Positions 33,656-42,144 of a stretch of 55,337 nucleotides of DNA are shown here, in pieces. Origin of the DNA: an uncultured Eubacterium sp. (GTDB taxonomy: Bacteria > Bacillota > Clostridia > Lachnospirales > Lachnospiraceae); contig CAMUML010000025.1 of assembly GCA_947089855.1 (NCBI GenBank), forward strand, positions 1 to 55,337, written 5' to 3'. The notes beneath the pieces are model-generated. The model was not told where the DNA came from. It worked only from the letters and a program-made list of their open reading frames with translations, and searched no databases. How positions within the stretch are numbered: the first letter of the stretch is position 1; each line of letters begins with the position of its first letter. Both the position numbers and the translations under genes were made by a program.

Positions 33656-33780
33656 ATGGGATTTTATTTAAACAGTACCAGCCCTTATATGTTGTGCCAA
33701 GAAGAGGCTGCTGGAGCCTATTTTGTTGATAAGACGGAGATTCTAAAAGAACTTGCCCCGTTTACACAAACAGGGGCGGA
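33656..33780 (+). pseudogene. N-terminal fragment of another AAA-ATPase/PD-(D/E)XK gene
   Basis: ATG at 33656 opens a frame whose first 40 residues (MGFYLNSTSPYMLCQEEAAG, then AYFVDKTEILKEL) match the start of PF09820-type proteins, a different subgroup from the intact neighbour. Similarity ends just before the Walker A. Beyond about 33785 the sequence is a MATE fragment on the other strand, so the gene was cut by a rearrangement. Confidence 0.75.
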
Positions 33781-33792
33781 CGGGGCACAGGG

Positions 33793-34246
33793 GGGAGACT
33801 GTCCGAAAACTAAGCGAATAACGGTAAGGGCAAGGATAACGCTCAATGCCCGCGCAAGTACCGTTGCAAGCGCAGCACCGGAAGCGTCCATTTTCAATAG
33901 ACCGGCAAAGAACCAATCCCCTGCAATATTCGCCGCACAAGCAACCGCAACGAACAGAAGCGGCATTTTAGAATCACCGAACCCGCGGAAAATACTGCTA
34001 ATCACCTTATAGGCAACAATAAAAAACATTCCGCAGCCGCATATCCGAATATATGATGTTGTCGCATCAATGGCTTCTTCCGGAGCCTGCAGGAGCACAG
34101 CCAGCGGACGGGCGAAAAAGGCCATTATAACAAAGAGAACGATTGCAATTACCGCAAAAATAGCAACAGTGCCGCCAACTACCAAAGCGTCTACAGCCCC
34201 ATATACATAGCCTGTAAAGCTAATGCCGCAAGAAATGTTCTTCTTC
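33793..34246 (-). pseudogene. Fragment of a MATE-family efflux protein
   Basis: Read leftward, about 150 codons encode part of a MATE transporter: 'FFARPLAVLLQAPEEAI', 'ISSIFRGFGDSKMPLLFVAV', 'NIAGDWFFAGLLKMDASGAA' and 'LARALSVILAL'. This is roughly the middle third of a 450-residue protein. Both ends are missing: the upstream part is replaced near 34200, and the downstream part runs antisense into the AAA fragment. It cannot work as a transporter. Confidence 0.8.
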
Positions 34247-34415
34247 AAATAGACATTACAGATTTTTCTTCACCCACTCTTTATATATTAAAAAATTTCC
34301 ATTAACAATAGTAACGCTGTTCAATGAAAAGTCAAAAATATTGTCAAAAAATATATAGATATAATTTGTATAGTGTGATAAAATGTGTGAAAATAAAAAT
34401 CTGGGAGGTTCCATA

Positions 34416-34910
34416 GTGAATCATTATAAATCATGGACTGGATTAAATAAGCAATTAGTAGATTTGTTATGTGATGAACTTAAAGGACACTTGTCATATT
34501 TTTTGACCCGATATCATAAGGTTCATAATTCTTATGGCAGAGCAGCCATTCGTCTGGATAAAAGGGAATTGATCTGTTTTTCATGGATTGAGATGTATCA
34601 TCAGGAAACCGGCTTGAATGAGGTTTGGGAAGAAACAGGTGTATGGGATTATAACGATCTGAATTTGAAGAAAAAATGGGATGTAAACGCAACCTACTAT
34701 GACATGGACTTTTTGTCGGCGGCAACATCATTTTTGCAAATGCCGGTCATGGAAGCCCTATATAGTGATGACTATATTGTGAGGATCTTTGCTATATTGG
34801 ATAGAAGGGTTGGGAAAAGGGCCCTTCGTAAAATAAAGGAGAATGGGGCTTATCAAAGTTACCCCTCCTGGGTAAAACAATTTTATGATTTAAGGTTGGG
34901 AATGTGTTAA
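34416..34910 (+). CDS. SF0329-family protein of unknown function
   Basis: About 164 residues from a GTG at 34416, preceded by GGGAGG at 34403-34408; the ATG at 34383 lacks a ribosome site. The sequence has the SF0329-family features as I recall them: 'QLVDLLCDELKGHLSYFLTRY', 'YGRAAIRLDKREL', 'CFSWIEMYHQETGLNEVW' and 'ILDRRVGKRALRKI'. The family is small, cytosolic and uncharacterised. No signal or membrane segment. AT-rich relative to the polysaccharide operon. Confidence 0.7.
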   Translation: MNHYKSWTGLNKQLVDLLCDELKGHLSYFLTRYHKVHNSYGRAAIRLDKRELICFSWIEMYHQETGLNEVWEETGVWDYNDLNLKKKWDVNATYYDMDFLSAATSFLQMPVMEALYSDDYIVRIFAILDRRVGKRALRKIKENGAYQSYPSWVKQFYDLRLGMC

Positions 34911-34955
34911 TTAGTATTAGAACAGATTCATGTTTTGAGGAAGGAAATAAGAGAA

Positions 34956-35196
34956 ATGGTTGCTGTTGAAGGATTGTATGATAATGGAAAAATTATGCTG
35001 TCTGAATCTGCCCCAATGGAAAAAGCGAGGGTCATTGTTGTGTTTCCAGAACCGAAAAAGGAGGATGGTAGAACGGTTAGGCCAAGCTGATGCGAGAGCT
35101 TTATTTCACGAATTTAGCGGCTGTCTGGATGGGGATATAAATGAACAGGCAGAGATGTTAGGTGCATTGGATGAAAAATTTGAGAATACTAATTGA
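34956..35196 (+). pseudogene. Frameshifted antitoxin (AF2212/DUF104-like) gene
   Basis: The ATG at 34956 gives MVAVEGLYDNGKIMLSESAP, then a frame that ends early at 35088-35090. The +1 frame continues the protein (RMVERLGQADARALFHEFSG, then CLDGDINEQAEML...) to a TGA at 35194-35196. The switch point is best placed at the A/G run CGAAAAAGGAGG (35053-35064). The intact product would be about 80 residues, a typical antitoxin. Its end overlaps the PIN-type start that follows, as in a normal toxin-antitoxin operon. Confidence 0.7.
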
Positions 35197-35509
35197 TACG
35201 AATATTATATTGTACTGGCTTCTCGGACAGGAATTTAAAGAATTGCCGGACACTTATACAATCTTCATTAATAAACTGATGGCGGACCGGACACGGTATT
35301 TGAAAGAAAACCCGAAGGGAGTGAGCGAAATGTGCCGTATCATGGAGGATATGAGAAATGAATCTTTGAATGAGGGAATACAGGAAGAAAAAAGAATGGC
35401 AGCGCTCCGGATGCTGTCAGATGGAATTCTGGCGGCTGAGAAGATTGCGGAATATGCCGGGCTTCCTCTTGGTGAAGTGGAAAAACTGAAAACAGAAGAA
35501 ATGATATAA
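35171..35509 (+). pseudogene. Chimera: PIN-toxin N-terminus joined to Rpn-type nuclease C-terminus
   Basis: The frame begins NLRILIDTNIILYWLLG, the first strand and helix of a VapC-like PIN ribonuclease with its first Asp. After 'LLGQ' it changes to 'EFKELPDTYTIFI', then 'KENPKGVSEMCRIMEDMRNE' and a helical tail, which belong to the C-terminal half of Rpn/PD-(D/E)XK transposase-like proteins. An internal stretch of that protein is also missing. The remaining PIN acidic residues are gone, so toxin activity is lost. The shared Gly-Gln at the join hints at microhomology-driven deletion. Confidence 0.65.
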
Positions 35510-36381
35510 TAGCAGACGTTAGCTGGGAATCTAAAAACAGGTTTCTGGCTTTTTTATACTGATTGTCAGGAAAGCTGTGGCAGGGGACACTGAAAACTAT
35601 ATACATGGCTGTCTGAATCTGCATTTTGCAGATATTGATGAATGAACAGATACAGAAGACAGAATCCCGGAAATTCCATCTGCTGTATTTGTATATCTAT
35701 TTTTACAGTGAGAGCCGGGAAAAGAAAGGATTTGCAAAGCTGAAATATGACGGGCAGTACAAAGCGGATATTGAGCGGTTCCAAGAGGTAAAAAGACGGA
35801 TGGCTTCTTTATATATAGATTCATTAGATAACATTTTATACTATTTTGTTGCTCATAGGTATTTTATATCAATTTTTTTGTTTTTGCAACAACTAAGATA
35901 AATTTGTCTATATTTCCAGTTTTTTGCTCTTTTATGAACTTTTTCGTTTGCATTTCTGTATATTTTGCACAATTTTTTCGAAGAACAATATTAATTTTAT
36001 TATTCAGGCAAATAAAACTGGGTAGCCAATTGTGACTGCAAACGGCTGCCTGTTTTTTTGTCCTAATATGCTGGATCCTTTATAAATCAAGGGTTTCCAG
36101 CTTTTCTTGAATGTATATTTAATACAACAGTTTAGTATAAAATGTTATGCATGATAGTGTGTAGTTTGGAATACAGAGGGATATGGATCAAGTTATATAT
36201 AAATACCTGGGAATGCAGTATGGCGAATAACAGGGCGTGGTTAGTATTTGTTTTTAACGGTTCAGTATGGCGCAGGATGCAGCAATGCGGCTGTAAAAGG
36301 TGTATCAACGTGCAGGGGCCGGTAAACTTGGAAGGCAATCATGGCTATTTGGGAATGGAATTAAAAGGCAGGGTGAAAAAG
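35510..36381. other. AT-rich spacer with one unplaced small frame
   Basis: No recognisable gene. A frame at about 35641-35901 encodes an unplaced basic, helical peptide (LLYLYIYFYSESREKKGF in its middle), probably another remnant. A terminator-like hairpin lies at 36021-36059. The frame that is open upstream of the XRE gene (from 36142) shows no protein-like pattern before 36382. Confidence 0.45.
36021..36059 (+). terminator. Terminator-like hairpin
   Basis: GGTAGCC (36021-36027) pairs with GGCTGCC (36044-36050) with one G-T pair, followed by TGTTTTTTT. It separates the pseudogene area from the regulator and polysaccharide operon. Confidence 0.65.
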
Positions 36382-36777
36382 ATGAGGGAGCTGGATTATG
36401 GCAAAATTGGGATGCGGATACGCCAGGTGCGCAAGGCGAAAGGCTGGTCGCAGGACGAGCTGGCGAAAAAATGCGGGATCAGCATGTCGTTTTTAGGGCA
36501 TATTGAACGCGGCAGCCGGGTAATGAGCATGGAGACGTTTGCAGCCATCTGCGGGGCGCTGGATGCCGGGGCGGATGAACTGCTTTGGGGCGAGGCGGGC
36601 CTGTCCAGGGCAGTGCTTGCTATGTGGGGGCAGCCGGATGCGCCAGTGCATGCAGACCTGGGCGGCGTAGCGGCAGGTGCTGCCCGCAGGAAGCCAGAGG
36701 CGGCACGCAAAGACAGCTATTCTATGTATATCCAGATTATGAAATCGGTAGCTGAGATTATGAGCGAAACGCCATAG
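36382..36777 (+). CDS. XRE-family transcriptional regulator
   Basis: 131 residues from the ATG at 36382. A Cro/CI-type helix-turn-helix fills residues 6-62: 'MRIRQVRKAKGWSQDELAKK' then 'CGISMSFLGHIERGSRVMSM' and 'ETFAAICGALDAGADELLWG'. The C-terminal part is Ala/Arg-rich and not recognised. It lies 145 bp upstream of the polysaccharide operon in the same direction, and is a candidate regulator of it. Start upstream at 36358 (MELKGRVKK) is possible. Confidence 0.85.
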   Translation: MRELDYGKIGMRIRQVRKAKGWSQDELAKKCGISMSFLGHIERGSRVMSMETFAAICGALDAGADELLWGEAGLSRAVLAMWGQPDAPVHADLGGVAAGAARRKPEAARKDSYSMYIQIMKSVAEIMSETP

Positions 36778-36922
36778 CAGCTATTGATACTGCATACCAG
36801 TTAAATTTACAGTATAACCCGACTGCAGACCGCCAGCCAGGCACTTTCTTGGTTACATGGCTGTATATTCTGGCGGTCTGCGGTATGGCAGCGGTTGAAT
36901 TAGGAAAGGACAGGATGCCACG

Positions 36923-38398
36923 ATGGAACAACACAGTGCTTGGGATTGGAAGCGGGCAGGGGATGCAGAGGTTGACCTGGCAGATTTGCTGCACAAGCTG
37001 TGCGGGAAATGGAAGCAGGCGGCCGCCTGCGTACTGGTTTTTGCCATACTTGCAGGCGGGTATGGATGGATAAAGGGAAGCAGCAGCCCGCAGGAAGGGG
37101 AGCTAGGGATAGCAGAAACGGCAGAATTAACGGAAGCAGAGGAACGGGGCATTGTGGAAGCAGTCCAGCTTGCACAGGAAATTGATGGCCTGGAAACATA
37201 CTTGGAGCATTCTGTCTTGATGCAGATCGATGCATACCGTAAGGAAAGGGCCCTTTTGCTTTTTAGCATTGACCGTGCAAATAGGGAATCGGTGGCAAAG
37301 GTTACGGAAAGCTATTTAAGTTATATCAACAATGGCGGTGCTGTGGAAGCGTTAAAGGAAACTGGCGGCAGTGTATGGAAGCCGGGCAGTGCCTACCTGG
37401 CTGAACTGGTGTCGGCCTACCAGAAAGTATATAGTTCGCCCTACCAGGTAGTAGTGGAAGGTACATCGGAAAACAGCGTATTGTCAGAGTCGCTTTTTTA
37501 TGTGGAAATCATTGGCAGCAGTGCTGGTACGGTAAAACAGATGGCCCAGGATATGCAGGATCTGTTGCTGGATTATGCAAAGGAAGTAAAGGATACAGCA
37601 GGCAAACATAGCCTTGCGCTTGTAAACAGCGTGATAGGCGTAACGGCGGACAGTGGGCTGCAGACGCAGCAGCATGATAAAAAGTCCCTCTTATTGTCTA
37701 ACCAGGCAAGCTTGCAGGCATTGCTGGATTCGTTCAGCGAGGCGCAGATGGCAGTATATGAAGATTCTTTGGGTACACAGCAAAAGAAGGGGGAGCAGGA
37801 AGAGGAACATACAAAAGGGGAGGAAGATGGGCAAAATTACAGGCGTATAGTTAAATATATGATTTTGGGGCTATTTGGCGGCGCTTTTATCTATTGCAGC
37901 ATTTTTGCAGGATGGTACCTGTTTTGCGGCAAGGTAAAAAGCGTGGAGGAAATCAAGCGGATGTATACGTTTCCGGTCTTTGGCGGGCTCCCAGTGGAGG
38001 GCGTGCCGGAAAAAGGCGGCAAGGGAGGCAGCAGAAAAGCAGCAGATAGGGGGCAGGGTACGACTGCATGTGCGCAGGCACAGGTGCTAAACCGTATCCG
38101 CCTGGCCTGTAAAAAGCAGGGGGTAGACAAGCTTTGTGCAGCATCGGATTTTCCGCTGGGCAGGCAGGAAAAAGGGTGCCTGGAGGGCATGGCAGGCCAG
38201 CTGCAGGCTTGGGGGATAGACCTAAAAGTGGTAGAAAACGCCACGCTAGACCCTGCTGTCTGGGACCAGCTGGCAGAAACCGGAAATGTGATTCCGGTCT
38301 GTAAAATTGGTACGACAACCTACCAGATGGTTGACCATGCGATGGGCTTTTACCAGGAAAACGGGGTTGCTGTGGTTGGCGCAGTCGCATTTTTATAA
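36923..38398 (+). CDS. Wzz/CapA-like polysaccharide co-polymerase with degenerate kinase-like domain
   Basis: 491 residues. Two membrane segments (about 31-50 and 315-337) bracket a large extracytoplasmic helical region, the layout of Wzz/CpsC chain-length regulators. After the second segment a 150-residue cytoplasmic domain follows, with 'VLNRIRLACKKQGVDKLCAA' and the closing 'VIPVCKIGTTTYQMVDHAMG...VVGAV', the pattern of CpsD/BY-kinases, but there is no Walker A and no Tyr-rich tail. It probably controls glycan length without kinase activity. It is first gene of the operon; GGAAAGGA lies upstream. Confidence 0.75.
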   Translation: MEQHSAWDWKRAGDAEVDLADLLHKLCGKWKQAAACVLVFAILAGGYGWIKGSSSPQEGELGIAETAELTEAEERGIVEAVQLAQEIDGLETYLEHSVLMQIDAYRKERALLLFSIDRANRESVAKVTESYLSYINNGGAVEALKETGGSVWKPGSAYLAELVSAYQKVYSSPYQVVVEGTSENSVLSESLFYVEIIGSSAGTVKQMAQDMQDLLLDYAKEVKDTAGKHSLALVNSVIGVTADSGLQTQQHDKKSLLLSNQASLQALLDSFSEAQMAVYEDSLGTQQKKGEQEEEHTKGEEDGQNYRRIVKYMILGLFGGAFIYCSIFAGWYLFCGKVKSVEEIKRMYTFPVFGGLPVEGVPEKGGKGGSRKAADRGQGTTACAQAQVLNRIRLACKKQGVDKLCAASDFPLGRQEKGCLEGMAGQLQAWGIDLKVVENATLDPAVWDQLAETGNVIPVCKIGTTTYQMVDHAMGFYQENGVAVVGAVAFL

Positions 38399-38416
38399 GG
38401 GATAGGTGGGGAAAAT

Positions 38417-39064
38417 ATGGAAAAACCAGAGCTTGTAAAGGTACGCAAGTCAAACTACAGTGTATGGGAAATGTTAAAGTACAGTCAAACGGTGCTATGG
38501 AACCGCCTTCAGTTTCCAACGGCAAGGCTTGTCCGTTACCCCATTGTTGTAAGGGGGAAAAAGTATATCGATTTTGGCAGGCGGCTTACAACAGGGTATC
38601 ACTGCCGGCTGGAAGTAAATGGCCGCCATACAGGAAAAGTATTAACATTTGGCAGGGATGTGAATATCGGGGATTATGCCAGCATCCGGTGTGCAAAGGG
38701 GATAACCATTGGAGACCATGTACTGATGGGGTCACGTGTGCTGGTTACGGACAATGCACATGGAAAATACAAAGGCAGTGGTCAGGATGCCCCTTGTACA
38801 GCACCCAACCAAAGGAGGCTACAGGCCGCCAGGGTCCGGATTGGCGACGATGTCTGGATTGGGGAAGGGTGTGTGGTCCAAATGGGGGTCGCAATCGGCT
38901 CTGGCAGTATTATTGCTGCGAACAGCGTGGTGGTCCGGGATGTCCCCAGCCGTGTAATTGCGGGCGGCGTCCCGGCCAGAGTTTTAAAAAAGTGGAATGA
39001 AAGAAGCCAGACATGGGACAGCGTAGAAAACAAAAAAGGGCCAGTGATGAGAAGACAATCGTAA
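38417..39064 (+). CDS. Hexapeptide-repeat acyltransferase (WcaF/maltose O-acetyltransferase-like)
   Basis: 215 residues with a left-handed beta-helix: hexapeptide repeats from about 70 to 190 ('VNIGDYASIRCAKGITIGDH', 'VLMGSRVLVTDNAHG', 'RIGDDVWIGEGCVVQMGVAI', 'GSIIAANSVVVRDVP'). The catalytic-type His follows in DNAHG. It transfers an acetyl group to a sugar of the glycan or its lipid-linked precursor. It overlaps the next gene by 52 bp, which is unusually long. The ATG at 38417 follows GGTGGGG. Confidence 0.85.
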   Translation: MEKPELVKVRKSNYSVWEMLKYSQTVLWNRLQFPTARLVRYPIVVRGKKYIDFGRRLTTGYHCRLEVNGRHTGKVLTFGRDVNIGDYASIRCAKGITIGDHVLMGSRVLVTDNAHGKYKGSGQDAPCTAPNQRRLQAARVRIGDDVWIGEGCVVQMGVAIGSGSIIAANSVVVRDVPSRVIAGGVPARVLKKWNERSQTWDSVENKKGPVMRRQS

Positions 39065-40158
39065 TTAGCGGGATCAACCTTTTTGAAGGCGGGCCGCTGT
39101 CGGTCTATTATGATTGCCTGGATGCCATCCGGTCGTTAAAATTATGGAAAACAAGCAGGGTGGTCGCGTTTGTGCAAAGGAAAGAGCTGTTTCAAAACTA
39201 TCAAGACATTGCCATATTGATCGAACTTCCAAAATCCAGGAGGAGCTACCTGCATCGGCTTTATTATGAGTACGTATATTTTTACCGGTTTTCGTGCAGG
39301 CATTCCATTGATATTTGGTTTTCCTTGCACGATATTACGCCAAGGGTAAAGGCAGGTAAGGTCTATACCTACTGCCATAATCCAAGCCCTTTTTTAAAGA
39401 AAGATTTTACAAAGTTCAAATATGGCTGGAAAGCGGTAGCGTTTTCCTGTTTCTATCAATACCTATACCGGGCCAATATCAAATCTGCGTCAGCGGTTAT
39501 CGTACAGCAGGACTGGATGCGCAGGGAATTTTTGAATAAATACCCAGTAGGCACGGTTGTGGTTGCGCACCCGAAAACAGAAGCAGGCTACCGCTATCAA
39601 GGGCTGGAAAAAAAGAATCAAAAGACGGTATTTATTTATGCCGCATATCCAAGGTATTTTAAGAATTTTGAGCAATTATTGGAAGCGTCTGCAATCTTGG
39701 AGAAAAAAGGGCTTGCATTTGAAACGCAGGTTACGCTGGACGGGGGCGAAAACGCTTATGCCCGGGATTTAAGGGCCCGCTATGGGGCATGCAAACAGAT
39801 CCGGTGGCTGGGGCTCCAGCCAAGGGAAACGGTATTTCAGCTATATGACCGTTCGGACTGCCTAGTGTTCCCTTCCTGTATGGAGACGTGGGGGCTGCCG
39901 GTCAGTGAATATAAGGGCAGCGGAAAGCCGATCCTGCTGGCAGACCTCCCGTATGCACACGAAACCGTAGGGGATTATGCAAACTGCTCTTTTTTTGCGG
40001 TTCATGATGCAGCCCAGCTTGCACGTTTGATGCAAGGGGTGGTGGAAAAAAATATCGTTTTTCATGGGAATAAGGGGCAGTGTATCCCAGAACCATATTT
40101 CTGTTCCTGGGAGGAGCTTCTTTCTAAATATATTTGCGGGGAGAATCAAACAGTATGA
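39013..40158 (+). CDS. Glycosyltransferase, family 4-like
   Basis: 381 residues with a GT-B fold. The C-terminal nucleotide-sugar domain shows 'IRWLGLQPRETVFQLYDRSD' and 'LVFPSCMETWGLPVSEYKGS', where the E/E pair marks the GT4 donor site, and 'KPILLADLPYAHETVGDYA'. The N-terminal acceptor domain starts with 'IVISGINLFEGGPLSVYYDC'. It adds one sugar to the undecaprenyl-linked repeat. The start at 39013 lies inside the previous gene; no later Met fits before the first beta strand. Confidence 0.83.
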   Translation: MGQRRKQKRASDEKTIVISGINLFEGGPLSVYYDCLDAIRSLKLWKTSRVVAFVQRKELFQNYQDIAILIELPKSRRSYLHRLYYEYVYFYRFSCRHSIDIWFSLHDITPRVKAGKVYTYCHNPSPFLKKDFTKFKYGWKAVAFSCFYQYLYRANIKSASAVIVQQDWMRREFLNKYPVGTVVVAHPKTEAGYRYQGLEKKNQKTVFIYAAYPRYFKNFEQLLEASAILEKKGLAFETQVTLDGGENAYARDLRARYGACKQIRWLGLQPRETVFQLYDRSDCLVFPSCMETWGLPVSEYKGSGKPILLADLPYAHETVGDYANCSFFAVHDAAQLARLMQGVVEKNIVFHGNKGQCIPEPYFCSWEELLSKYICGENQTV

Positions 40159-41207
40159 AACAGCACAATAGCCAAGCGCCACCTTGCCAGGGGCGAAAGT
40201 TAAAAGATTTGAAAGGCAAAAAAGCCCTTTTGATCTCGCTGCCTGGCTACCGGGATGGGATTATGAAAAAGATGGAAGAACTGGGGGCAAAAGTGGACCT
40301 TGTCAATGATAAGCCCAACGACGGCTTTCTTTGCAAAACATTGGGGCGGCTTCAAATCCGCTGCTACCAGGAATTCATCTACCGCTATTATGCAAAAGAA
40401 CTAAAACCGCTTAAAAATAGAAATTACGATTTTATTCTTGTGATCCGCGGCGAATATACGCCAGTAAAAGCATTAAAGCTCTTAAAAACCTATTACCCGG
40501 GCAGCAGGCTGGTCTTGTATATGTGGGATGGGCTAAACAAGCTGGGCATGAAAGGCATTGAACAAAAATGGCCTTATTATGACCGGGTATATACCTTTGA
40601 CCGTATCGACTATGAAGCACACAAAGGCCAGATTTCCTTCCTCCCGCTGTATTATTATGAAGAATATCTGCCAAAGGGGAATCCCGGTGCGGATAAAGAT
40701 AGTTTAAAATATGATTTAAGTTTTATTGGGACGGGGCACGGAGACCGGGTGAAAATTGTAAAGGAAGTAACCGGGCAGTGCGAAAAACACGGGCTGCGCT
40801 GTTTCTCCTATTTTTTTATGCCACATCCGTTTATGTACCTGTACAATAAAATATTTAATCGTGATTTTAAAAATGTCAGAATAGCGGATATAAAATTCCG
40901 GATGATGCCATTTAAAAAATTGTACCGCATTTATGCCGCTTCCAGGTGTGTGGTAGATATAGAACATGCGAGCCAGCATGGGCTGACGATGCGCAGCATA
41001 GAAATCCTGGGGCTAAGAAGGAAGCTCATCACTACTAATCGGGATATTGTAAACTATGATTTCTATAATGAAAACAATATTTGCATAATAGACCGCAAAC
41101 ATCCCGCCGTAGACAAGGGCTTTTTTGAAAAGCCATACCAGATGCTGGACGAAGGCATCTATGAAAAATATTCATTGGGCAACTGGATACTGGAAGTTTT
41201 AAAGTGA
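40155..41207 (+). CDS. CgeB/RfaS-like glycosyltransferase
   Basis: About 350 residues from the ATG at 40155, overlapping the previous stop by 4 bp. Segments such as 'YDFILVIRGEYTPVKALKLL', 'YDLSFIGTGHGDRVKIVKEV', 'DIEHASQHGLTMRSIEILGL' and 'KLITTNRDIVNYDFYNENNI' match a group of poorly studied GT-B-like proteins (LPS core RfaS or spore-protein CgeB type). The 'GLTMRSIEIL' donor loop supports transferase activity. The sugar and acceptor are unknown. Confidence 0.65.
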   Translation: MKQHNSQAPPCQGRKLKDLKGKKALLISLPGYRDGIMKKMEELGAKVDLVNDKPNDGFLCKTLGRLQIRCYQEFIYRYYAKELKPLKNRNYDFILVIRGEYTPVKALKLLKTYYPGSRLVLYMWDGLNKLGMKGIEQKWPYYDRVYTFDRIDYEAHKGQISFLPLYYYEEYLPKGNPGADKDSLKYDLSFIGTGHGDRVKIVKEVTGQCEKHGLRCFSYFFMPHPFMYLYNKIFNRDFKNVRIADIKFRMMPFKKLYRIYAASRCVVDIEHASQHGLTMRSIEILGLRRKLITTNRDIVNYDFYNENNICIIDRKHPAVDKGFFEKPYQMLDEGIYEKYSLGNWILEVLK

Positions 41208-41255
41208 TTCCAGCACGGCAGGGATCAAAATAAGATAGCAGGAAGGTGCAGCAGT

Positions 41256-42110
41256 GTGAAGGTATTGGTAACAGGTGCAAATGGGTACCTTGGGAAAGGC
41301 GTGGTAAAACAGCTGTTAGACGACCAAGTCGATGTAGTTGCAACAGATGTCAAAGACGGTGGGATTGACAGGCGGGCAGAAATAAAAAGGGCTGACCTGT
41401 TCCAAATACAGGATCCATATGTTTTTTTTGGCAAGCCGGATGTCCTGCTGCATATGGCGTGGAGGGATGGGTTTATCCATAGCTCTGCAAACCATATCAA
41501 TGACCTGCCAGGCCACAACAAGTTTGTATCAGCCATGATTGAAAGCGGTATCAAGCGGGCCGCTGTAATGGGTTCTATGCATGAGGTCGGCTTTTACGAA
41601 GGCAGCATCCATGAATTTACCCCCTGCAACCCGCAAAGCCTGTATGGAATCAGTAAAAATGCGCTCAGGCGTTTAGTAGAATTAAAATGTAAAGAGGAAC
41701 ATTGCCGGTTCCAGTGGCTGCGGGGGTTTTATATTGTGGGCAATACAGCGGATGGCTGTTCGGTTTTTTCAAAGATTGTACAGGCAAGCCAAAGCGGCCA
41801 GTCGCATTTTCCATTTACAATGGGGTTAAACCAGTTTGATTTCCTGGATTATGGGACATTTTGCAAATATGTGGCGGATACGGTCGAACAGGATGAAATC
41901 GACGGAGTGATTAATATTTGTGCCGGCAGGCCAGAGAAGCTGGCAGACCGGGTAGAACGGTTTATTGAAGAAAACAGGCTGCAAATAAAACTGGACTATG
42001 GTGCATTTGCTGACCGCCCCTATGATTCCAAGGCGATTTGGGGTGATGATTCCAAGGTAAAGCTGGTGGAGCAGCAAAAGGAAGCAAGGAAAGGGAAGGT
42101 CGGCATATGA
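41256..42110 (+). CDS. NAD-dependent epimerase/dehydratase family protein
   Basis: 284 residues from a GTG at 41256 with AGGAAGG upstream. Extended SDR: VTGANGYLG at 5-13 binds NAD(P), and 'SLYGISKNALRRL' holds the catalytic Tyr/Lys. It is shorter than typical UDP-sugar epimerases, and the substrate-binding half is divergent. It probably modifies the sugar nucleotide or the keto intermediate used in this operon (reduction or epimerisation). Confidence 0.82.
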   Translation: MKVLVTGANGYLGKGVVKQLLDDQVDVVATDVKDGGIDRRAEIKRADLFQIQDPYVFFGKPDVLLHMAWRDGFIHSSANHINDLPGHNKFVSAMIESGIKRAAVMGSMHEVGFYEGSIHEFTPCNPQSLYGISKNALRRLVELKCKEEHCRFQWLRGFYIVGNTADGCSVFSKIVQASQSGQSHFPFTMGLNQFDFLDYGTFCKYVADTVEQDEIDGVINICAGRPEKLADRVERFIEENRLQIKLDYGAFADRPYDSKAIWGDDSKVKLVEQQKEARKGKVGI

Positions 42111-42144
42111 AATGCAGCCAAACAAGGGTTAGGGGTGTACAAGG

